Shown: positions 13,420 through 17,265 of the stretch, piece by piece
Position numbering within the stretch: position 1 is the first letter of the stretch
Layout: each line of letters starts with the position of its first letter
Origin: an uncultured Oscillospiraceae bacterium
GTDB taxonomy: Bacteria > Bacillota_A > Clostridia > Oscillospirales > Oscillospiraceae
Length of the DNA stretch: 17,265 nt
Direction: 5' to 3'
Assembly (NCBI GenBank): GCA_947631675.1
Contig: CANRMG010000020.1
Span: 1 to 17,265, forward strand
Notes under the pieces: model-generated
Told to the model about the DNA's origin: nothing
The model's database searches: none
The model's input: only the letters and a program-made list of their open reading frames with translations
Program-made: the position numbers and the translations under genes

Positions 13420-13435
13420 TTATGAGTCAATATCT

Positions 13436-14329
13436 TTAGTTTGTGCTTTCGGGAGAATCTGAATTTGTATCTACAAAACCTTGAACATTTGATGAATGGA
13501 GAATACGTTCATCTCTGCGCTCTATAGTCCCATTAAACCACGCGAATACTACACTTGCCATTAAAAGAATAAACACAACATTTGCTATGAGCATAGGATA
13601 AACTCTGATTTCTTTCTCATTTCTTGCTATGCGATAAATATAATAAAATAGACCATATAGAACGTTTACAAGGACAAGTCCAAGGACAAGTGCGATTAGT
13701 AGAATCCGATATGTATCGATTTTTCCTATGTTTTCAAGTACAGATGTAGAAAATGTTATTCCGCCAACAAAAGCTAGCAGAATTGCAGCAAAAATACCAA
13801 GGATGGTTATGTATTCTTTTTGCGCACTTTTGATGGTTTCATTTACAGCTGTTACATCATTCTTTGCTGAAACAACTTGCCCGCTTAAGTCTTTGATTTG
13901 TGTGCGGAGTTCTACTATAGCACCATCGCTAGATATTGAATACTCCCCCGCCTCGAGTTGACGTAGCCTAGCATACTCTAAATTGACGTGATCGTATAAT
14001 TTATTTATGCTTTTAGTGGCGTCAATTAATTCTCCTGTTTTTGTGGAATTCTTGACTTGATAACCTCGGCGAAGTTCATCTAAATTTTGGACGAGAACAT
14101 CTATACTTCCTGCGCTCTCTTCTCCTTGTATTTCGGAAAGAGAACTAAAAATATCTGAATAAAAATGTCGAAAGCCACTGGTCCCATCTTGCGGACAATA
14201 CAGATTTTCGAGTCTTTTATAAAAGTCGACTTTTCGATAGGGGACATTTGGCAATTCTTGGTCTTGGGCTAAATCAAACAAAAGACGTTTGAATTCTGAT
14301 CTCTGTTGCCCCTCTTTTTGCAAGTCCAC
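13436..14329 (-). CDS. Coiled-coil membrane protein paired with Panacea gene
   Basis: A 297-residue protein not recognised by family. Layout seen: soluble N-terminal half (1-172) with LYCPQDGTSGFRHFYSDIF and a probable coiled coil (about 100-172), three membrane spans (about 173-195, 207-232, 244-265), then a short tail of about 30 residues with NSDSPESTN. The GTG start lies three bases after the stop of the Panacea gene with no ribosome site of its own, so translation is coupled. Family knowledge: Panacea-domain antitoxins are found with many unrelated toxins, several of them membrane-active; this partner is bigger than the small one- or two-span toxins I know of. Toxin or defence effector is therefore inference. 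The base composition is far more AT-rich than in its neighbours, a sign of transfer. Confidence 0.75.
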   Translation of the reverse strand: MDLQKEGQQRSEFKRLLFDLAQDQELPNVPYRKVDFYKRLENLYCPQDGTSGFRHFYSDIFSSLSEIQGEESAGSIDVLVQNLDELRRGYQVKNSTKTGELIDATKSINKLYDHVNLEYARLRQLEAGEYSISSDGAIVELRTQIKDLSGQVVSAKNDVTAVNETIKSAQKEYITILGIFAAILLAFVGGITFSTSVLENIGKIDTYRILLIALVLGLVLVNVLYGLFYYIYRIARNEKEIRVYPMLIANVVFILLMASVVFAWFNGTIERRDERILHSSNVQGFVDTNSDSPESTN

Positions 14330-14332
14330 AGA

Positions 14333-14776
14333 TTATCCCACCGTTTCCATTTTAATCAGCTCAACAGGAATAATTGGGCGTGATATTTTTCCTTCTCGAT
14401 ATGCCTGATAAGTTTGGTCCCAGGCGCCGCCAGCTTTATGTGTCTCCTGTACCATTACCCACGGTCTAAGTTCTCGTTTGGCCTCGACAATTCTATCAAT
14501 TGTACTCTTGTCTTCATTAGAAATGGATGTGCCATCAAATTCTAGAAATGGGATAAGCGGCATAGCTCCCGAACCACAGAAGTAATAATAGACGGTTGGG
14601 ACAACTGGGCCAAAACGCCACGCCTCTATGCTGTCGGGGAAAGCCAAGCTATCAAAATGCAAATATTCCCTCTGAATGTAGTACAGAATCTTTTGAAGTT
14701 GTAGATTGCTAATTGGTTTTTCGTCTCGCTTGCACTTCGTGACAATGTACTTTGCGATATCTAATGCAGGGTACAT
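14333..14776 (-). CDS. Panacea (DUF4065/SocA-like) antitoxin-type protein
   Basis: A 147-residue soluble protein. Seen: ALDIAKYIVTKC, then the signature KPISNLQLQKILYYIQREYL (20-39), IEAWRFGPVVPTVYYYF (50-66) and, near the end, GGAWDQTYQAYREGKIS. These are the hallmarks of the Panacea domain (SocA-like, GepA/DUF4065). Family knowledge: such proteins act as antitoxins, in SocAB as a ClpXP adaptor, and are often the first gene of two-gene toxin-antitoxin or anti-phage units. ATG with AAAGGGG nine bases upstream. First gene of an AT-rich leftward pair. A promoter with repeats lies at 14818-14876. A residual possibility is a stand-alone regulator. Confidence 0.88.
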   Translation of the reverse strand: MYPALDIAKYIVTKCKRDEKPISNLQLQKILYYIQREYLHFDSLAFPDSIEAWRFGPVVPTVYYYFCGSGAMPLIPFLEFDGTSISNEDKSTIDRIVEAKRELRPWVMVQETHKAGGAWDQTYQAYREGKISRPIIPVELIKMETVG

Positions 14777-14814
14777 ACGGAATTACCCCTTTCATTATGG
14801 TATTGTTTATTTAT

Positions 14815-14876
14815 AGTATATCACTTCTGTGCGACTTTGTGTAGACAAGATGTGAAATTTTTGCCCACTTTGTGTA
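14815..14876 (-). promoter_or_regulatory. Promoter and repeat operator of the Panacea cassette
   Basis: Seen on the minus strand: -35 TACACA (14838-14843), 17-bp spacer and -10 TATACT (14815-14820), about 40 bases before the ATG. TACACAAAGT occurs at 14834-14843, covering the -35, and again at 14867-14876, 33 bases upstream. This suits self-repression as in many toxin-antitoxin operons, but binding is inferred. Confidence 0.5.
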
Positions 14877-14970
14877 TGTTGTACAATTATCGGCGATGCC
14901 TGTTGGGTCAAACGGCTAGAGCGTACAGGGTTATACATATCCCATCAGGGGAAACTCTTTTTGCTTGCAC

Positions 14971-15006
14971 GTTTTTTCTGAAACCAGTCTCCGAAAAACC
15001 TTTTTG
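14971..15006. repeat. Palindromic flanking repeat, right copy
   Basis: Seen: 30 of 36 bases match the element at 13384-13419. The inner inverted repeat is decayed here (TTTTCTGAA against TCCGAAAA). The two copies bracket the AT-rich cassette. The rest of 14880-15140 holds GC-rich short hairpins but no gene I can support. Confidence 0.55.
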
Positions 15007-15143
15007 AAATCGTCCGGCTATCCGGGAAGGTCACTACCTGGCTCACCATGGGCCCATATCCCCCAGGGGTATGCCCGGACGGACCGTGACGCATACACCG
15101 TACAGACAGCAGCAAAGACCGCGCCGGGCGAGATCGTGGCCGC

Positions 15144-15172
15144 TTGCTTTTTGCTTGTCCGTGTGGTATTCT
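15144..15172 (+). promoter_or_regulatory. Promoter for the 27-aa microprotein
   Basis: Seen: -35 TTGCTT (15144-15149), 17-bp spacer, -10 TATTCT (15167-15172), followed by a short hairpin GGTGC/GCACC (15179-15192) and a leader of about 70 bases. Confidence 0.45.
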
Positions 15173-15248
15173 GTTCATGGTGCTACGGCACCAGGGCACT
15201 GAACAACGGCAGGCGGTTAGTCACACCTCTGTAAAGGGGGTGAGGCGT

Positions 15249-15332
15249 ATGCCTATTACGTTGACGTTACATATCGGAAGATATACGATAACGCTGACTG
15301 TAAAAAGGACGAGCCGCCACCCGGCACGGTGA
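15249..15332 (+). CDS. 27-aa conserved-looking microprotein
   Basis: A short open frame with a strong ribosome site, AAAGGGGGTGAGG, ending four bases before the ATG. The peptide has an alternating beta-like core (TLTLHIGRYTITLTV) and a basic end (KRTSRHPAR). From memory, near-identical tiny proteins of 27-28 residues (core TLTF-I--YTVTLTV, end SRHPAR) recur in phage and integrative elements of Clostridia, always without known function. The repeated amphipathic pattern suggests a beta hairpin. A longer frame that reads through it from 15144 has no ribosome site. Confidence 0.6.
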   Translation: MPITLTLHIGRYTITLTVKRTSRHPAR

Positions 15333-15403
15333 CGGCTCTACTTTGAGTCTCTAGCTGTTCGGGCTAACCGCTTGTCTCGGTGCCCTTTTGTACGTTCATT
15401 ATA

Positions 15404-15440
15404 GACCGGGCCGGGTTTGCTTGTCAAGTCCCGCCCGGTC
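15404..15440. other. Stem-loop in a gene-poor stretch
   Basis: Seen: GACCGGG-CCGGG and CCCG-CCCGGTC form an interrupted stem of about 11 pairs with a 14-base loop. No T tract follows on the plus strand (ATTATTT only). The stretch 15333-15546 otherwise holds no gene I can support on either strand; a GC-rich open frame across it has no ribosome site. Confidence 0.4.
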
Positions 15441-15546
15441 ATTATTTATGGGCCCTGGGCGTGTCTGCACGGCCTTTCCCGGCTGGGAGGGGTTATACCA
15501 CTGGCGGCCAGCAATCGCACAGAGGGCCGGGAAACGGCGCTATACG

Positions 15547-15618
15547 CTATATGTTGTGTCTGGGTCCGATGCGACCACAAGTGGCGGTGAGCCCGTTACG
15601 GATATTCAATGTGGTCAT
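15547..15618 (-). CDS. Possible 23-aa peptide after the zinc-ribbon gene
   Basis: A short frame, TTLNIRNGLTATCGRIGPRH in its core, starting with ATG 14 bases after the stop of the zinc-ribbon gene, with GAGG five bases before the start. It might be a coupled small protein. No homologue is known to me, and chance is a fair alternative. Confidence 0.25.
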   Translation of the reverse strand: MTTLNIRNGLTATCGRIGPRHNI

Positions 15619-15632
15619 TTTGGCCTCATTGT

Positions 15633-16070
15633 TTATCTGTTACGGTTCCTGTATGCCTTTTGCCTACATGAGTTTGAACAATAGAGCGCGTCTTTCCTCT
15701 TTGGCCGAAACACTTTCCCGCAGCACTGGCAGATACCCCGCTTGCTCAATCTCTCTGCCCGCCGCTTGCGCTTGTTGCGGTCCAGTTGGGCGGTATATAA
15801 ACAATCGTCCCCACAATATACCTTGCATTCATGCTTTGTATAAAACGTCTTGAAGCATACCGGGCATATGTACTTGAAATAGCCGCTTTCTCCATCTTCC
15901 TCCATATCGCGGTCATACCATTCCTTCAGCTTGTCTTGGTTTTCCTGTTCCCACTCTCGGTCGGTCAAATGCCGACAAGACCCGCCGAAGCTCAACGCGG
16001 AGGTCATGGAGGCGATCGAGGCTTGGAGCTTGTTGACCTGCTCTTGTAGTTCCTTTTCTTTGTCTGTCAT
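15633..16070 (-). CDS. Tandem zinc-ribbon phage protein
   Basis: A 145-residue protein. Residues 1-25 look like a coiled coil (EKELQEQVNKLQASIASM), 40-65 are acidic, and the rest holds two copies of the same metal-binding unit: CPVC...YCGDDC (C69, C72, C86, C90) and CQCCGKVF...YCSNSC (C114, C117, C131, C135). Both have the spacing CxxC-x13-CxxxC. Family knowledge: the second copy, with GKVF-DALYCSNSCRQKAYR, is a common zinc motif of small phage and plasmid proteins, probably nucleic-acid binding. ATG start after a G-rich AAGGGGC. It follows the ribbon-helix-helix gene in the same direction, with a large palindrome between them. Confidence 0.75.
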   Translation of the reverse strand: MTDKEKELQEQVNKLQASIASMTSALSFGGSCRHLTDREWEQENQDKLKEWYDRDMEEDGESGYFKYICPVCFKTFYTKHECKVYCGDDCLYTAQLDRNKRKRRAERLSKRGICQCCGKVFRPKRKDALYCSNSCRQKAYRNRNR

Positions 16071-16084
16071 AATCTGCCCCTTGC

Positions 16085-16132
16085 GTTACGTGTATTCAAT
16101 TAGAGCACAATGCTCTATTTGAATAGCCGTAA
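16085..16132. repeat. 48-bp near-perfect palindrome
   Basis: Seen: TATTCAATTAGAGCA (16093-16107) and TGCTCTATTTGAATA (16111-16125) pair with one mismatch around CAA; beyond a 2-base break, GTTACG (16085-16090 region) pairs with CGTAAC (16127-16132). It lies between the regulator and zinc-ribbon genes, directly upstream of the latter's ribosome site. It lacks a T tract, so it is not a usual terminator. It may be an operator, an RNA element or a nick/replication site. Confidence 0.6.
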
Positions 16133-16144
16133 CAGTCACGCGAG

Positions 16145-16351
16145 TTATTGTTTGCTGTGATCGTCCCGCTCCATGCGTTCATCAACAGCGCCTATAATGT
16201 ATTGGTTCATGCTCTTTCCAGCGGCGGCGGCGTGGGCCTTGATTGCTTCCTTCTTGCCCTTTGACATGGCGATTGATACCCTGTCAAGGTTGGCGGCGTC
16301 CCACTTCCTGTTGCTGTCTCGTTTCGCGTCAGTGTATTTTTGTGGCGACAT
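16145..16351 (-). CDS. Ribbon-helix-helix (Arc-like) regulator
   Basis: A 68-residue protein with the ribbon-helix-helix plan: DRVSIAMSKGKKEAIKAHAAAAGKSMNQYIIGAVDERME (about 24-62), where RVSIAM is the DNA-reading strand and the two helices follow. It should dimerise and bind palindromic operators. Start chosen at 16351, with GGAGGAGG seven bases upstream; a 23-residue longer frame would run over that site and the operators. Four operator-like sites lie directly upstream (16368-16475), so it probably controls itself and the divergent rightward promoter. It could also be an antitoxin, but no toxin gene is adjacent. Confidence 0.8.
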   Translation of the reverse strand: MSPQKYTDAKRDSNRKWDAANLDRVSIAMSKGKKEAIKAHAAAAGKSMNQYIIGAVDERMERDDHSKQ

Positions 16352-16367
16352 AAGTTCACCTCCTCCA

Positions 16368-16475
16368 TTGTTATTAAGTGTAGCACAAATGTCAACACTT
16401 AACAAGTGTATATATTGCACAAATCAGCACTTAATAATTTAGTCAATATCCCATCTTGCAATCACTTAATAAGTG
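16368..16475. promoter_or_regulatory. Four-site operator array CACTTAATAAGTG
   Basis: Seen: a perfect palindrome CACTTAATAAGTG at 16463-16475, CACTTAACAAGTG at 16396-16408 (both arms intact), CACTTAATAATTT at 16428-16440 and a weaker half site ending TTAAGTG at 16368-16380. Centres are 28, 32 and 35 bases apart, near three DNA turns. The array spans the whole divergent region between the regulator gene and the rightward promoter. Confidence 0.7.
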
Positions 16476-16484
16476 CTGTACAAT
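16456..16484 (+). promoter_or_regulatory. Rightward promoter with an operator in its spacer
   Basis: Seen: -35 TTGCAA (16456-16461), 17-bp spacer, -10 TACAAT (16479-16484). The perfect operator CACTTAATAAGTG (16463-16475) fills the spacer, so a bound regulator would block polymerase. It leads into the long leader before the 89-aa gene. Confidence 0.7.
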
Positions 16485-16924
16485 AGGACCATCAAAGGAA
16501 AGCCCCCGAGCGAAGGCAGATGTAGTAGGTCCCAATCCAAACGGTATTAACGGCTACGGCTGTTGGATATGCGCGGAGCGGGTACGGCGAAAAGCCAGCC
16601 GAGCCAAGAAGGCCACATAAGAGCGGGACGGGATAAGAAACGCCCAAAGAGTGCGGCAGATAAACTTAACGCCCGCCGCCGCCGGGAGCTTCCAAAGATC
16701 GTGAAGGTCAGACAGTAACGGCCCGGACATCGGGAGGCAGAGCGGAGCAAGCCGGCACAGACGAGAAGCACCAGCACCGGGAGCCGGACACCCGGAGAGG
16801 GAAAACCGGGAGATCGTGAAGCTGCCGAAGAAAACATAACCCACGGGTAAGGCCCAGCCACACCGGGCCAACAGAGAGCGCCGCAACGGTGAGAGCGGAC
16901 AATATCAAAAAGGAGTGTAGACCA
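16485..16924 (+). other. Long purine-rich leader, no clear gene
   Basis: A 440-base stretch downstream of the promoter at 16456, GC-rich and purine-rich, without a recognisable gene. The best short frame, 49 codons from an ATG at 16569 to 16718, is very basic (KKRPKSAADKLNARRRRELPK) but has no ribosome site. Two similar segments, CCGGGAG followed within a few bases by AGATCGTGAAG, occur near 16682 and 16807. It may be a structured untranslated RNA, a decayed gene, or hold tiny genes. The large open frame on the opposite strand is a composition artefact. Confidence 0.35.
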
Positions 16925-17194
16925 ATGAGCACCAGCGAGATTGAGAGCAAGATCAGAGAGTTGCGCCAGTTGCAGAGCTTGATCGAGGAGGCCCAGGCCG
17001 AGGCCAAAGCCATCAAGGACACCATCAAGCACCAGATGGGTGACGCCGAGGAACTGCGGGCCGGTGAGTACAAAGTCACCTGGAAGCCCATCACCACCAC
17101 GAAGCTGGACACCACCGCCCTGAAACGGGCCCTGCCTGAAATCGTGGCACAGTACAGCAAGACCACCACCACGCGCCGTTTCTGCGTGGCATGA
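16925..17194 (+). CDS. 89-aa protein like the C-terminal module of YqaJ recombinases
   Basis: A small soluble protein: a coiled-coil helix (residues 4-39, SEIESKIRELRQLQSLIEEAQAE-type) followed by a small beta domain with GEYKVTWKPITTTKLDTTALKR and the end YSKTTTTRRFCVA. Family knowledge: the pattern coil - MGDAE - YKVTWK - LDTxALK - YTKTTTSRRF closes many phage YqaJ/lambda-exonuclease-type proteins and also exists alone beside phage recombination genes. Start at 16925 with AAGGAG nine bases upstream. A role in phage recombination or replication is likely, but the exact job is unknown. The window ends 71 bases later in what looks like the ribosome site (AAGGGAGG) of the next gene. Confidence 0.75.
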   Translation: MSTSEIESKIRELRQLQSLIEEAQAEAKAIKDTIKHQMGDAEELRAGEYKVTWKPITTTKLDTTALKRALPEIVAQYSKTTTTRRFCVA

Positions 17195-17265
17195 AGAAAG
17201 AGCCCTTACACGGCCACCATTCCACCAGCGCCGTATAAGAGCCCATCCAGCCAAGGGAGGCCGGT

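Noticed and set aside
13195..13425. Rightward frame over the iteron-like block and palindrome
   Set aside because: It starts at the terminator of the preceding gene and is made only of repeats; the similar peptide at 14965 comes from the repeat DNA, so the likeness reflects a DNA element, not a protein family.
15388..15684. Rightward 98-codon frame between the microprotein and the zinc-ribbon gene
   Set aside because: No ribosome site, overlaps the end of the zinc-ribbon gene on the other strand, and no recognisable features.
16390..16395. Perfect TTGACA on the minus strand as the -35 for the ribbon-helix-helix gene
   Set aside because: The matching -10 (AACAAT, 16367-16372) would start the RNA inside the ribosome site, leaving it incomplete; the real promoter is probably further upstream but is not clear.
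16547..17254. Leftward 235-codon frame at the right end
   Set aside because: Opposite the 89-aa gene and the leader; Leu/Ser/Arg-rich mirror composition with no start signals.

Overview
The window looks like a piece of chromosome from a GC-rich gut Firmicute, most likely Oscillospiraceae/Ruminococcaceae (Flavonifractor/Lawsonibacter-like). This rests on strong AGGAGG-type ribosome sites, consensus sigma-A promoters, an alpha2-type glycyl-tRNA synthetase and the typical clostridial phage small proteins. No species can be named from the sequence alone.

Left part (1-9300), GC-rich core chromosome. A leftward operon starts at a well-formed promoter (5221-5249) and reads: YfbR-like HD 5'-nucleotidase, glycyl-tRNA synthetase, a small one-span membrane protein, and a shortened NAD synthetase homologue that has lost both active sites. 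It ends in a strong terminator (1494-1528), beyond which lies a leftward MFS transporter. Divergent from this operon, an O-antigen-ligase-like polytopic membrane protein reads rightward from a promoter whose -10 box sits in a 26-bp palindrome. It converges on a leftward 736-aa membrane-anchored surface protein with a repetitive YDRD cytoplasmic tail and a Pro/Thr-rich C-terminus. A perfect consensus promoter then drives tRNA-Asp and tRNA-Thr, which abut with no spacer.

Right part (about 9300-17265), mobile and mosaic. Directly after tRNA-Thr lie a leftward tyrosine integrase and a Xre-family repressor. Across a divergent operator-rich region come rightward small phage genes: a 59-aa basic protein and an excisionase-like protein. 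They are followed by wreckage: the N-terminal part of a phage primase/helicase joined to the C-terminal part of a small-terminase-like protein, then a 72-aa and a 112-aa protein of unknown function and a terminator. Next come an iteron-like repeat block (13236-13360) and a strikingly AT-rich two-gene cassette: a Panacea/DUF4065 antitoxin-like protein followed 3 nt later by a 297-aa coiled-coil plus three-span membrane protein. Related palindromic repeats flank it. Beyond that are a 27-aa microprotein, a tandem zinc-ribbon protein and a ribbon-helix-helix regulator with a four-site operator array. A rightward promoter overlaps one of these sites and leads, after a long apparently non-coding leader, to an 89-aa protein resembling the C-terminal module of YqaJ-type phage recombinases. 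The right end of the element is not in the window.

The best candidates for new biology are the Panacea/membrane-protein cassette, the NAD-synthetase-derived pseudoenzyme next to glyS, and the repeat arrays at 13.2 and 16.4 kb.
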